Translations under genes and position numbers: made by a program | Notes under the pieces: model-generated | Databases searched by the model: none | The model's input: the letters and a program-made list of their open reading frames with translations, nothing else | What the model was told of the DNA's origin: nothing | Assembly: GCA_910578335.1 (NCBI GenBank) | Contig: CAJTPU010000015.1 | Coordinates: 1-64,000, forward strand | Direction of reading: 5' to 3' | Source of the DNA: an uncultured Lachnospiraceae bacterium | Lineage (GTDB): Bacteria; Bacillota; Clostridia; Lachnospirales; Lachnospiraceae | Length of the DNA stretch: 64,000 bases | Shown here: piece by piece, positions 33,639 to 42,576 of the stretch | Position numbering within the stretch: the stretch's first letter is position 1 | Layout: each line of letters starts with the position of its first letter

Positions 33639-35024
33639 CTATCCCATCACGGGAAAATCTATCTCATCCAGATACCGCTCCGCAAACTGCGGCTCCTTAG
33701 CCAGATTAAAAACCTCTATTTGAGGCGGCAGTATGTCCGCGGCAGATATACCCCCCAACTGAAAAAGCTGCCCATCCGCCTGATATGCCGGTCCTTCCTG
33801 CGGCTGCCATTCCATCTGCGCCCCGTACAAAAAAGCGCCCTCTAAGGCTGCATTTCCCACCGCCACGGTTTTCCCTGCAAGCTCCGCCGGCAGCAGCCCG
33901 ATACGCGCCGCCGCTTTGGGACTTAAATAATATCCCATTCCGCCAGCCAGAAAAACCTTATCTATCTGCGAAAACGACTGTAAGCCATATTTTTCACATA
34001 AAATACGGATGCCCGCGCAGACAGCCGCTTTTGCCATCTGTAACTGCCGGACATAACCCTGCGTCAGCCGCACACCGCCAATCTCGATGCCCTCTTCAAA
34101 ATACGGGTCTGTCAGAAGCCCCGTCTCGTCTAACAAGCCTTCCTCCAGAAGCCTTGCCGCAAGCGCCATCAAATCCGTACCGTAATTGTCCGCATTCCCC
34201 TCAAACGCCGGTCCCGCCGCCGTCGCCGTCGCCATCAGCCGCTCCTTGTTCCCCAAAACCATCTCTCCGTTGGTGCCCAAATCCAAAAGCAGCGTAATTT
34301 CCTGCCGCCTATGCATGGATAACGCAAAGATTCCCGCTGTAATATCCGCGCCCACAAAGGCGGAAATTCCCGGCAGAACCAAAGCCGGCAAGCCGAACAG
34401 GCTTGTCCTTATCTCGGCGAGCGTTTCCGGTAAAAAAGGAGCCTTTCCCATCCGGCTTACGTCCAAATCCATAAGCATATGCACCATGGTGGTGTTTGCC
34501 GCAATGACAATGCCGGAAATTGCATTTGCCGCGTTGTCCTGCTGCTTCTCACGCCCCGCAAGCGTCCTCTGAAACTGTGCAATCCCTACCTGCAAAACGT
34601 CCCTGATTTCCCTGCACATGGCTTTTTTCTTCTGCGCATCCTCCGCCGCCTCGATGCGGGAGAGCACGTCCGCGCCGTACTTTCCCTGCGGATTTAAGCA
34701 AGTAAAGGTATCCACCACACACCCGTCCTGCAGGCTTCTAAGCTGCATCGCCACGGTTGTCGTACCGATATCCACCGCAGCCAGAAAGCCCTTTTGCCCT
34801 GCCGCAGCCCTGCTGCCCTGCTTTGCCTGTTCCTGCGTCACAGCACACAGAGACTCCTCCACGCGCCATGCTGCGCCACCCTCTGCGCTTTCACCTAATC
34901 CGGTTTCTCCACCGCAAAAAGTGCTGACGGTGTCCATCTTCTTTTTTCCAAAGCATCTGCCGCAGCCCGTGCAAATCCGGCAGCGGCTTCCTCTCTCAGA
35001 CAAATTGGTTTCTTTCTCTGTCAT
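33639..35024 (-). CDS. ASKHA-domain corrinoid activation protein (RACo C-terminal type, DUF4445)
   Basis: 461 residues. A Cys cluster near the N-terminus (CRICTGCGRC) is followed by an actin-like ATPase region: AAVDIGTTTVAMQLRSL, IVIAANTTMVHMLMDLD, LLLDLGTNGEM and VFLAGGMGYYL. This matches the large domain of reductive activators of corrinoid proteins. The usual N-terminal 2Fe-2S ferredoxin domain is absent, the short Cys cluster taking its place. No corrinoid protein or methyltransferase gene is in the window, so the partner is unknown. Its start overlaps the DUF4250 gene by 29 bp. Confidence 0.8.
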   Translation of the reverse strand: MTEKETNLSERGSRCRICTGCGRCFGKKKMDTVSTFCGGETGLGESAEGGAAWRVEESLCAVTQEQAKQGSRAAAGQKGFLAAVDIGTTTVAMQLRSLQDGCVVDTFTCLNPQGKYGADVLSRIEAAEDAQKKKAMCREIRDVLQVGIAQFQRTLAGREKQQDNAANAISGIVIAANTTMVHMLMDLDVSRMGKAPFLPETLAEIRTSLFGLPALVLPGISAFVGADITAGIFALSMHRRQEITLLLDLGTNGEMVLGNKERLMATATAAGPAFEGNADNYGTDLMALAARLLEEGLLDETGLLTDPYFEEGIEIGGVRLTQGYVRQLQMAKAAVCAGIRILCEKYGLQSFSQIDKVFLAGGMGYYLSPKAAARIGLLPAELAGKTVAVGNAALEGAFLYGAQMEWQPQEGPAYQADGQLFQLGGISAADILPPQIEVFNLAKEPQFAERYLDEIDFPVMG

Positions 35025-35169
35025 AATGATAATCTATCCCCGCCAGTCTTTCTTCCAGTTCTTTTCTGTCAGTCTCAAGCTGTATACACAGCTCGTCCAA
35101 ATCCTTGTAAAAATCCCGCAGCTTCATATTGACAAAGCCAAGCAGCATCACAGGGTCCTTCGGTATCAT
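34996..35169 (-). CDS. DUF4250 protein
   Basis: A 57-residue protein starting MIPKDPVMLLGFVNMKLRDF and ending HYDRERNQFV, which fits the DUF4250 family as I know it. GGAGG lies 9 bp before the ATG. It overlaps the start of the ASKHA gene by 29 bp in another frame, so the two are probably translationally coupled. Function unknown; the family is widespread in Clostridia. Confidence 0.82.
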   Translation of the reverse strand: MIPKDPVMLLGFVNMKLRDFYKDLDELCIQLETDRKELEERLAGIDYHYDRERNQFV

Positions 35170-35198
35170 AAACGCACTTCCTCCGATTTTAAACTAAA

Positions 35199-35233
35199 CA
35201 GGTGATTGCAAAATCTGGATTTTCAACCACCTG
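35199..35233. repeat. Minimal family 2-like hairpin
   Basis: CAGGTGATTGCAAAATC and GATTTTCAACCACCTG form a near-perfect 16-bp hairpin with a 2-base loop. The outer part AGGTGATTGC..A is the terminus of the 208-bp family 2 elements, so this looks like the two ends joined with the interior lost. It lies 30 bp upstream of the DUF4250 start. Confidence 0.5.
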
Positions 35234-35258
35234 TTTGCCGCATAAAAATGGTATTCTT

Positions 35259-35359
35259 ATTATAGTATTAGGGCGTCAAAAGCCCTGATTGCAGTTGCTT
35301 GTTGTCAATTTGACAGATAACGTTTTCTGACAGGGCTTTTGACACCCTAATCATTATAG
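35259..35359. repeat. Family 3 palindrome with flanking direct repeats
   Basis: ATTAGGGCGTCAAAAGCCCTG at the left pairs with the right arm (35327-35351), enclosing a ~40-bp centre with TTGTCAATTTGACA. It is flanked by ATTATAG on both sides (35259-35265 and 35353-35359). Its left half recurs reversed at 141-188. Confidence 0.65.
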
Positions 35360-35451
35360 GAAAAAAAGGCGGCTGTTTCAAGGAGATTTTGACAGTCCGG
35401 CAAAAACGGCAATTTTGACAATCCAAAAGCGCCCGCTTTCACAGCCCCGTA

Positions 35452-37722
35452 TCACCAAAAGCCTGTCCAGCCGTATATTCCGTAGAGCGATATCCACTTT
35501 GCAAAATCAAGCCCCAGCACAGCCAGCACAAGAGGCAGAGCCAGCATAAGAAAGGACAGGAAAGAAGCCTGCAGATAGCTCTTCCGATTCCAAGACCAGA
35601 ACAGCACCACCGCTCCGACCAAGAGAAGCGCCAAAAGCTGAGAAAAAACCGCCGCCGCAATCAGTATCAAAATGGGAATATCCGCCGCTTTTCCGAAATA
35701 CATGGGAAGGTTTCTGACGGAAAGCCAGACGCCGTGCAGGGGATATACCCTGTTTATGGACGCCGCGCGGAATATCCATGGCAGCACCGCGGCACAGACG
35801 GCGCACAGAATATATACGTTTATCTTCTGCAAAAGCACCTGCCGCCTGCCCTTATGCGTTGCCGCCAGCAGATACCAGGATTTTTGCCGGTACTCCATCG
35901 CCACCGCGCCGCTAAATGCAAATATCATACAAAGCGTAAGCAGCAGACAGTCCGTCAGAAAGCTCTCGTCCATTTTTCCAAACAAATAGCGGTAACCCGT
36001 ATCGTAGATAAAATAGCCGCCCTCTGCTTTTATATGTGCGTATTGCTCTTCCACCCGCGCAAAAGACGGATAAAAGGTAAGCACGCCCAGCCATGGAAGC
36101 TTCATTTCGTCTGCAGTGCTTTCTTCAATGCTGCCGTCCGCCGCAAGCTCCTCGATACGCGCAAGCTGCGCAAAAGCCTCGTCAAACCGCTCCTTCTCCC
36201 GCAGGACTACCGCCTCTTTTTCCTCCGTCAGCCTGCCCTCTAAAGAAAACATCATCTCCGCATAATATGCTTCCTTCGCCGGACAGGTATAGCTTTTCCC
36301 TAAATCGTTCCAGCCAATCAGCAGCGCTGCAAAAAGCAGCACCGGCAGGGCACGGTTTGTAAAAAGAATTTTATACCCTTCATGCCGAAGCAGGCTCTGA
36401 TATGGGCGAAACGGCAGCATCAGCCTGCGTGCTTTTTGCATCACAAGGCTTCTTCCCCTTAAGAACAAGAGAAATGCTGCCGTTACCCCTGCCGCTCCAA
36501 ACAAAGTCAGACACAGCAGTGCCGCAGTAAGCCTCGACACTGCATTCCCTCCCACATTAAAATTCAAGTATCCCCCATAGAGCCGTTCTGTTTCCAATAT
36601 GCCAAAAAAAGACAGATACTTAAATATGTGGAGCGCAGAACCTGCCGGTATTGCCGCATAACACAAGCCATTGCCAAAAAGAAAGCCCGCCCCCGCAAGC
36701 TGCGGCGTAAAGCTTTTTGCCGCCCGGACGGATACTGCCGTAAGCATTGCGCCAAACCCAAAGAGCAGGGCTGCTTTTGTCAAAACGGCAAGCACAATAT
36801 ACTCTCCTACCGTAATTGCCAGACTGCTCTCCATGTAAGCGCCCACCGACTGTATCTGCGCGGAAAAATCTCCCAGCCCCGCAGTCATGGAGGCATACAG
36901 CAGGTTTTCACCGTAAAACAGGACGGCAAACGCCGTTACATGTATAAAAAGCGCCAGAAGCTTCGCCCCAATGCATACCGCGACGCCGTTTTTGGCAGCC
37001 CTTGTCATATAAAACAACCCCTTTTCTTTTTCCTCCCCAATCAGGTCTCCCACAAAGAAGAACAGAGACAAGAGCAGAAAAATATCCGTACTGCGGCTCT
37101 CCATTGCCATCCGAATCCCTTTAGACGGATAAAAACGAATGTTTTTATCGGAAAGCGCTCTGTGGTCAGCCGCGCTTTTTTCAATGTTTTGGCTGCCAAA
37201 CCGTGACGCGGTCTTAAAAATGGAAATGCTGCGCAGCCTTTCTGCCTGCTCTTCAATACTTTTAAGATAAGCGCCGTACCCTCTTATTTTTTCTATCTCC
37301 TCATACAGCTCGTTAAGCAGCGCTCTTTCCTTGTCCAAATCATCCGTATATTTCAAATAGCCGCCTTCTGTAAGCTCCTCCATATAGGTTTCGTAAATAG
37401 CAGGATTTTCCTGCAGCAGTTGCGCGGCAAGTGCATCTCCCGCCTCGTCGCCCCATGCCTGCAGGGAGAGAATCTCCTGCAGTATGGCAATATTGTCCAG
37501 CTTCTCCTGCAGCGCCTTGATATATTCCCATTTTTCCTGCTCGTCCATGCCGGACATATCAGAGGCTGCCGTCCGGTAGGCAAAAAGAGAAGGCTTTCCT
37601 TCCCTCGGCTGGTTCCCATACCAGAGCACAAAAAGATTGAGCGCCAGAAGAATCCCCAGACACGCCAGAAAACTGCGTTTTCTCCATATTTTCAACAATT
37701 CAAAGCCCGTCAGTCCAAACAT
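35452..37722 (-). CDS. Large ABC-2-like membrane protein (exporter permease)
   Basis: 756 residues. Hydrophobic segments occur at both ends and in the middle, separated by two long soluble, Glu-rich loops, so it looks like two fused ABC-2 type halves (a second N-terminal-like block begins near PYQSLLRHEGYKILFTNRALPV). It overlaps the ATPase gene by 13 bp, so the pair makes one transporter. Substrate unknown; a peptide antibiotic or cell-envelope compound would fit the two-component control. Confidence 0.75.
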   Translation of the reverse strand: MFGLTGFELLKIWRKRSFLACLGILLALNLFVLWYGNQPREGKPSLFAYRTAASDMSGMDEQEKWEYIKALQEKLDNIAILQEILSLQAWGDEAGDALAAQLLQENPAIYETYMEELTEGGYLKYTDDLDKERALLNELYEEIEKIRGYGAYLKSIEEQAERLRSISIFKTASRFGSQNIEKSAADHRALSDKNIRFYPSKGIRMAMESRSTDIFLLLSLFFFVGDLIGEEKEKGLFYMTRAAKNGVAVCIGAKLLALFIHVTAFAVLFYGENLLYASMTAGLGDFSAQIQSVGAYMESSLAITVGEYIVLAVLTKAALLFGFGAMLTAVSVRAAKSFTPQLAGAGFLFGNGLCYAAIPAGSALHIFKYLSFFGILETERLYGGYLNFNVGGNAVSRLTAALLCLTLFGAAGVTAAFLLFLRGRSLVMQKARRLMLPFRPYQSLLRHEGYKILFTNRALPVLLFAALLIGWNDLGKSYTCPAKEAYYAEMMFSLEGRLTEEKEAVVLREKERFDEAFAQLARIEELAADGSIEESTADEMKLPWLGVLTFYPSFARVEEQYAHIKAEGGYFIYDTGYRYLFGKMDESFLTDCLLLTLCMIFAFSGAVAMEYRQKSWYLLAATHKGRRQVLLQKINVYILCAVCAAVLPWIFRAASINRVYPLHGVWLSVRNLPMYFGKAADIPILILIAAAVFSQLLALLLVGAVVLFWSWNRKSYLQASFLSFLMLALPLVLAVLGLDFAKWISLYGIYGWTGFW

Positions 37723-38444
37723 AGCGCATCCTCTCCAAAAATCTCCATATATATCCGCTCCGGATTATCTTCCCCGTTATGCTTTTCGCGAAGCGCCCCA
37801 ACCGTACCGCACGCCGCAATCTGCCCTTCCTTTAGAAAGATAATTTCCTTGGCGATGGACCAGATATCGGAAATTACATGGGTGGAAACCAGAATGATTT
37901 TATCGCCCGATATTTCTTTGATTTTTTCCCGAATCCGAATGCGTTCCTTCGGGTCAAGCCCCGCTGTCGGCTCATCCAGCACTACCAGCTTGGGATTCCC
38001 CATCACTGCCTGTGCAATCAAAAGGCGTTGTTTCATGCCGCCGGAATAAGCGCTGATAGGGCTGTTTCCCCTGTCCGTGAGATTGACAAGCGCAAGCACC
38101 CTTTCGATTTCCGCTTTCATCTCCTTTTTGGGAATATCCTTTAACGCCGCCATATAACTCAAAAAGCGCCTGCCCGAAAAAGTTTCATACAGCCCCTGCT
38201 GCTGGGGGGCATAGCCAAGAATCCCCCGATAAGACGCTCCCAGCGCCGCCGTTTCCTTTCCGTTCCACAAGATTCTGCCCGCCGAAGCCTTCACATTGCC
38301 CGTAATCAGATTCATCAGCGTAGATTTGCCCGCTCCGTTCGGTCCAAGCAGCCCGTAAATTCCCTCCGTCAGCACAAGGGAAACATCTGCAAGCGCCTTT
38401 TTTTCCTTATACCGCTTCGTCACATTCTGCAAGGTAAGCTCCAT
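37710..38444 (-). CDS. ABC transporter ATP-binding protein
   Basis: 244 residues. Walker A LGPNGAGKST, signature YSGGMKQRL, Walker B LVVLDEPTAGLDP and the switch His in VSTHV are all present. It belongs to the export-type CcmA/NatA-like group. The start shares its A with the lipoprotein stop and its end overlaps the membrane protein by 13 bp. Confidence 0.9.
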   Translation of the reverse strand: MELTLQNVTKRYKEKKALADVSLVLTEGIYGLLGPNGAGKSTLMNLITGNVKASAGRILWNGKETAALGASYRGILGYAPQQQGLYETFSGRRFLSYMAALKDIPKKEMKAEIERVLALVNLTDRGNSPISAYSGGMKQRLLIAQAVMGNPKLVVLDEPTAGLDPKERIRIREKIKEISGDKIILVSTHVISDIWSIAKEIIFLKEGQIAACGTVGALREKHNGEDNPERIYMEIFGEDALCLD

Positions 38445-39862
38445 TACCTTCCCCTCCCCAGCGTGGTAACCGGTTTATAGCCTGCCACACTGTTATACAA
38501 ATCTTCCTTGGATATCAAGGCATATTTGTACTGCAGTATCTCATAGCTGCCATCCCCATTATCTTTTGCATCATAGTCGTAAATCACAAGCACCTCCTGC
38601 TCTGTTTCCGCCAGAATATCCAGCTCCCAGCCCAGAGACAGGTTCGTAAGCGTGCTTCTTTTTACTTCTCCCGATTCCATATCCACAAAGTACAGGGACT
38701 TATCGTTCACATCCTCTGTACTGACACAGCACAAGGTATCCCCCAGTACATAATAAATATAATTTTGCTTCAGGGAGGCAAGAACAGACTGCTCCCCTGT
38801 ATCCAGGTTCAGCCTTGTGATTTCCCCGCTTACCGAATTGGCAATAAAAAGCATACCTCCTTTTACCGCGCAATAACTCATCTCTTTATTGTCCGTGCGG
38901 TATATCTCCTTTTTCTCCTGCGCTGCCACATCGAAAGTACTGTATATTGTACTGCTGTTCTGCCATACCTCCCGCCATTCATCATCATCCAGACGCATAA
39001 CATCCCTCTCACTCATGCCATTCGGATACACCACGCTGCTTAAGACAAGCAGACTGCCGTGCCCTCCTATCACCTTATATTGGCTATTGTCCCCAAAATC
39101 AAGAGAAGCGCCCTCTGTCATTTTATTTTCCGCAATACAATACTTGCAGAGCCTGCGCTCCTTTGCCAGCGTATACGCCTGATTTCCTTCCTGTTCAAAA
39201 ACAGGCTCCTTTATCACAAACCAAAGTGCATCCTCACTGCCAAATACAAGCTTTTCCACCACCGTATCTTGCGGAAAGGTATATATCTTTTTTCTGTCAG
39301 AGCCGTCAAGCTCCATACGGTAGAGTGCCGGCGCTGCCATATCCGGCTTACCCCCTCCGTCACCCCCTTCAAAAACTACAACCGTTCCGTCGTCATCATA
39401 TTCCCGTCCCAGAACATAGAGCGTTTCCTCCCACACAAAAAGCAAGGGGTCTCTTCCAAATTCATCATCTAAAAAAACGCTGCTGCATGTGGCGCTATCG
39501 TGCAGGCAGGCACTGTCAGAGCATAAATATACCTCTTCTCTTTGGGCATAATCTATGTAAGTTAAATGCCTTCCATAAAGCCCATCCGCTATTTTCTGAC
39601 TCTCCGTAAACCGGTAATATCCCTGCTCCGTTCCAAAATGATTGGAAAATACTGCATTTTCATCGCTTAACAGGACAAAGCCCCCTCCGTCTTTCGTCTC
39701 TCCCTCTCCCTTCTGTTCAGAAAATCCCGGTTCTTCAGAATTCATGGGAATCACGATATCCTCCGGTCTCTCCGGTTTTTGCCGCTGTGGAATATTGGGA
39801 TTTGCACATGCCGTAAGCATCGCCAGAAATGCATAAAAAAGAAACATCAGAAATTTTTTCAT
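38444..39862 (-). CDS. Lipoprotein of the two-component/ABC operon
   Basis: 472 residues. Lipoprotein signal with lipobox LTAC, a Pro/Glu-rich linker, then repeated beta-strand units (LYRMELDGSDRKKIYTFP, ITRLNLDTGEQSVLAS, LYFVDMESGEVKRS) like a DUF5050-type beta-propeller. It should sit outside the membrane, perhaps as sensor or substrate-binding part for the transporter. Ribosome site AAGGAGG. Its stop overlaps the ATPase start. Confidence 0.72.
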   Translation of the reverse strand: MKKFLMFLFYAFLAMLTACANPNIPQRQKPERPEDIVIPMNSEEPGFSEQKGEGETKDGGGFVLLSDENAVFSNHFGTEQGYYRFTESQKIADGLYGRHLTYIDYAQREEVYLCSDSACLHDSATCSSVFLDDEFGRDPLLFVWEETLYVLGREYDDDGTVVVFEGGDGGGKPDMAAPALYRMELDGSDRKKIYTFPQDTVVEKLVFGSEDALWFVIKEPVFEQEGNQAYTLAKERRLCKYCIAENKMTEGASLDFGDNSQYKVIGGHGSLLVLSSVVYPNGMSERDVMRLDDDEWREVWQNSSTIYSTFDVAAQEKKEIYRTDNKEMSYCAVKGGMLFIANSVSGEITRLNLDTGEQSVLASLKQNYIYYVLGDTLCCVSTEDVNDKSLYFVDMESGEVKRSTLTNLSLGWELDILAETEQEVLVIYDYDAKDNGDGSYEILQYKYALISKEDLYNSVAGYKPVTTLGRGR

Positions 39863-39885
39863 ATTTTGAAAGCCTCCTTAAACAG

Positions 39886-39903
39886 CTCCGCGGATGCGCG
39901 GAG
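39886..39903 (-). terminator. Hairpin in the lipoprotein 5' leader
   Basis: CTCCGCG pairs with CGCGGAG around GATG. On the minus strand it lies between the kinase stop and the lipoprotein start and is followed by only a weak T stretch, so it may attenuate or merely structure the leader. Confidence 0.4.
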
Positions 39904-39934
39904 TCTTATTTTAAGAAAAGCTTATCGCACAAAA

Positions 39935-39950
39935 GTCAAAATCCGGTCAA
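39935..39950 (-). promoter_or_regulatory. Tandem TTGAC box before the lipoprotein gene
   Basis: On the minus strand TTGACCGGATTTTGAC: two TTGAC half-sites 11 bp apart, followed by TTTTGTGCGATAAG. It is nearly identical to the box at 41956-41971 before the response-regulator gene, and overlaps the end of the kinase gene. OmpR-family regulators bind such direct repeats. Confidence 0.6.
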
Positions 39951-41248
39951 ATCGAAAGCATAAATGTTACCGAGGCGCCGCCCGCTTCTTGGTTGGAAAG
40001 CCTAAGGATGCCGCCATGTTTTTTACAGAGAATCCGGCAAATGGCAAGTCCCATGCCGGAATGATTTTTATCCGCCCCTTCCAATGCAAGGTAAGGATTT
40101 TTGCAATGCAATATTTTTTCTGGAAAACCGCAGCCATCGTCCGACACCGTCACGCAGAGATTTCCCGCTTCGTCTGAGAAGGACAGGTGAATCCTGCTTT
40201 TTGCAAACCGCATGGCATTGCCAATCAAATTTTCCAGAATCCGGTACAATACCTGCGCATCCAGGCAAAGCGTCTCTTTCTTTACCTGATTGTCTGCCGT
40301 GAGCATAAGCCCCTCCGGCTCCGCCAGCCTGACAAAATCAGCAAGCATGTCCTGATACAGCGCGGGAAAATCCACCTCCCTGCGCATAACCGCAAGCTCC
40401 TCTAAATGGTTGATGGTTCTGACAGATTCCGTATACCTCTCCAGCCGTTCCGCAGCCCTTTTGATATTGCCGGCATGGGAAAGCAGCATATCCTGTGACA
40501 GCTTCCCCTTAGGTACATTTATCTGCAGATATTCCGCATGTCCCTTAATAATGGCAATGGGATTCCTTAAATCATGCGCCACCGAAGCCTGCAGGCTGCG
40601 TCTTTCCTCCAGCATCTCCCACATTCTTTTATAGTTTTCCTGCAGGGCTGCTCTCATCTGTTCAAAGGAGCGGCACAGCGCGCCCATCTCGTCCGCCGAA
40701 GCATACGCAATGGCAAAATCCAGATTCTGCTCCGCAATACACGCCGCCGCATCCGCCAGAATATCAATAGGCGGTTTCAGCTTCTTTTGAAAAAACCTCC
40801 GGCAGCAAAGCAAAATGCCAAAGAGGGAAAACAACGCCGGCAGCAGCGCCATCGCACCATAACAGCCAAAATAGAGCAGCTTTTTTTTGGGCGTCAGAAA
40901 CGCAACGGCGTTGTCATACGATTCCAGTGCGTACCTTGTGGATACGATATCAGGCTTTACCGGTTTTCCATCCTCCTCCGCCGCCAGTATCGCTGCCTCC
41001 ATAAAATCTCCGTTCAGTTCCATCAGATGTACACAAGACGTTGTCGTTCCGTCATCCATCTTCTCTTCCACATGCAGATAGACGGCATCCTTATCCGGCA
41101 GAAGCCAGCGCTGCACCCTGATGCTCACCAGAATCACTGCTGCCGATAACACCACCACCAGCATAAACGTTGTCATCACATACCGGAAAAAAGCTTTCTG
41201 CAACGGCATACGCAGTTTTACGCGCTCTTCCTTTTTTATCTGTTCCAT
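39947..41248 (-). CDS. Sensor histidine kinase
   Basis: 433 residues. TM1 (~23-43), an ~80-residue external loop, TM2 (~125-149), HAMP, then a HisKA domain with the phospho-His H225 in VAHDLRNP. The HATPase domain has the N box ENLIGNAMRFA, DDGCGFPE and HSGMGLAI. The ATG lies inside the end of the response-regulator gene (13-bp overlap), so the pair is coupled. It should sense an envelope stress or compound and control the ABC operon. Confidence 0.9.
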   Translation of the reverse strand: MEQIKKEERVKLRMPLQKAFFRYVMTTFMLVVVLSAAVILVSIRVQRWLLPDKDAVYLHVEEKMDDGTTTSCVHLMELNGDFMEAAILAAEEDGKPVKPDIVSTRYALESYDNAVAFLTPKKKLLYFGCYGAMALLPALFSLFGILLCCRRFFQKKLKPPIDILADAAACIAEQNLDFAIAYASADEMGALCRSFEQMRAALQENYKRMWEMLEERRSLQASVAHDLRNPIAIIKGHAEYLQINVPKGKLSQDMLLSHAGNIKRAAERLERYTESVRTINHLEELAVMRREVDFPALYQDMLADFVRLAEPEGLMLTADNQVKKETLCLDAQVLYRILENLIGNAMRFAKSRIHLSFSDEAGNLCVTVSDDGCGFPEKILHCKNPYLALEGADKNHSGMGLAICRILCKKHGGILRLSNQEAGGASVTFMLSI

Positions 41249-41910
41249 CGATACCCCACTCCCCATACCGTCTCAATATAAGTCCTGCCGGTTACTTCCT
41301 GCAGCTTCTGCCTTATCCTGCGGACATGCTCCTTTATCACGCCGGCGTCCCCCTCCGCCTCCAGTCCCCACACTGCTTCATAAAGGCGCTCTCTGTCAAA
41401 AACCTGTCCGGCATTGGTTATCAGAAATTCTATCACATCAAACTCTCTCTTGGAAAAAGAAATTTCCCGCTCCTGCCAGAACACGGTGCGGCTGGAAAGG
41501 TTGACAAGCAGCCCGCCCGCAGCAAAAAGCTTCTGGCTGTTTCTGCTCCGCTCATCCCGCCTTAAATGCGCAGCAATCCGCGCCGTCACCTCCGGCAGGC
41601 TGAAGGGCTTTGTGATATAGTCGTCGCCCCCCGTGAGAAAGCCGTTGACCTTGTCCTGCTCCGTAATACGTGCCGTGAGAAACACAATGGGACACGCTAC
41701 ATTGTCCCGAATCATTTTGCAGAGAGACAGCCCGTCCGTATCCGGCATATTGATGTCCAACAGAATCAAATCCGGCGCAAATGTAAGCTGCCGCAGCGCC
41801 GCTTCCGCCCCGTTTGCCGTATAAGTCAAATATCCCTCATTCTGCAGGTGTGCCGCAAGTAAGTCCGTCAGCATCACCTCATCATCCACAATCAAAATTT
41901 TATATTTCAT
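41236..41910 (-). CDS. OmpR-family response regulator
   Basis: 224 residues. The receiver has acidic D9-D10, phospho-acceptor D52 in LLDINMP and K101 in ITKPF. The winged-helix output ends with YIETVWGVGYRWNR. Overlaps the kinase start by 13 bp. Tandem TTGAC boxes upstream of this gene and of the lipoprotein gene are the obvious binding sites. Confidence 0.92.
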   Translation of the reverse strand: MKYKILIVDDEVMLTDLLAAHLQNEGYLTYTANGAEAALRQLTFAPDLILLDINMPDTDGLSLCKMIRDNVACPIVFLTARITEQDKVNGFLTGGDDYITKPFSLPEVTARIAAHLRRDERSRNSQKLFAAGGLLVNLSSRTVFWQEREISFSKREFDVIEFLITNAGQVFDRERLYEAVWGLEAEGDAGVIKEHVRRIRQKLQEVTGRTYIETVWGVGYRWNR

Positions 41911-41955
41911 TCTTTCCTCTCACACTAACCTCCTGACAAAGGATAACACAGAAAA

Positions 41956-41971
41956 GTCAAAATTTGGTCAA
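41956..41971 (-). promoter_or_regulatory. Tandem TTGAC box before the response-regulator gene
   Basis: On the minus strand TTGACCAAATTTTGAC followed by TTTTCTGTGTTATCC. Two TTGAC half-sites at 11-bp spacing, 46 bp before the ATG. Matches the box before the lipoprotein gene, suggesting autoregulation. Confidence 0.6.
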
Positions 41972-42003
41972 GTCCTTTCGGAACCGTCCCGCAGATACCC
42001 TTT

Positions 42004-42540
42004 TTATGTCTCTGCTGCAGGGATACCGCAGGTTTTGCAAAAAATATCCGTAATATCCTCTATACTCTCCTTCGCACCGTTCTGTATCCAGATAATCGCC
42101 GTGTTAAACAGCGCGCCCATGTACATATACAGCTTATAGCGCTCGATGGAGCTGCTTGGCATGGTACCGGCAACCTCCTCATGAAACTGGTTCAGCTTTT
42201 CCAGCAAAATGGAGCCATAGCCGAAGAGATACAAATCCACCAGAAAATTTCCATACTTTTTAAAATAGGCAAAACTGCTGTACACATTCTGATAGGTGTA
42301 GTAATTGTCCTCATTACAGTCTATGGCGCGGCGGAACTGTTCTAACACGTCCTCGATTAACGTCAGCAGCACGCTTTCCTTGGAATCATAATTGCGGTAA
42401 AAGGAAGCCCTCGCCACCTGCGCGGAACGAATGATTTCCGTAATCGAAATATCCGCAAAGCTCTTTTCATGCATCAGTTTTAACAAAGCCTCCGTAATAC
42501 TCTTTTTAACACGAATATTTTCTTCCTTCCGCCTGTCCAT
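42004..42540 (-). CDS. TetR family transcriptional regulator
   Basis: 178 residues. The TetR helix-turn-helix is SFADISITEIIRSAQVARASFYRNYDSKESVL. The short C-terminal ligand domain has many aromatic residues. Start at the ATG behind AAGGAAAGC; the GTG one codon upstream is possible. Divergent from the degV gene, its likely target. Confidence 0.88.
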   Translation of the reverse strand: MDRRKEENIRVKKSITEALLKLMHEKSFADISITEIIRSAQVARASFYRNYDSKESVLLTLIEDVLEQFRRAIDCNEDNYYTYQNVYSSFAYFKKYGNFLVDLYLFGYGSILLEKLNQFHEEVAGTMPSSSIERYKLYMYMGALFNTAIIWIQNGAKESIEDITDIFCKTCGIPAAET

Positions 42541-42576
42541 CACGCTTTCCTTTCTGCCGCTTCAAATTCATGCAAA

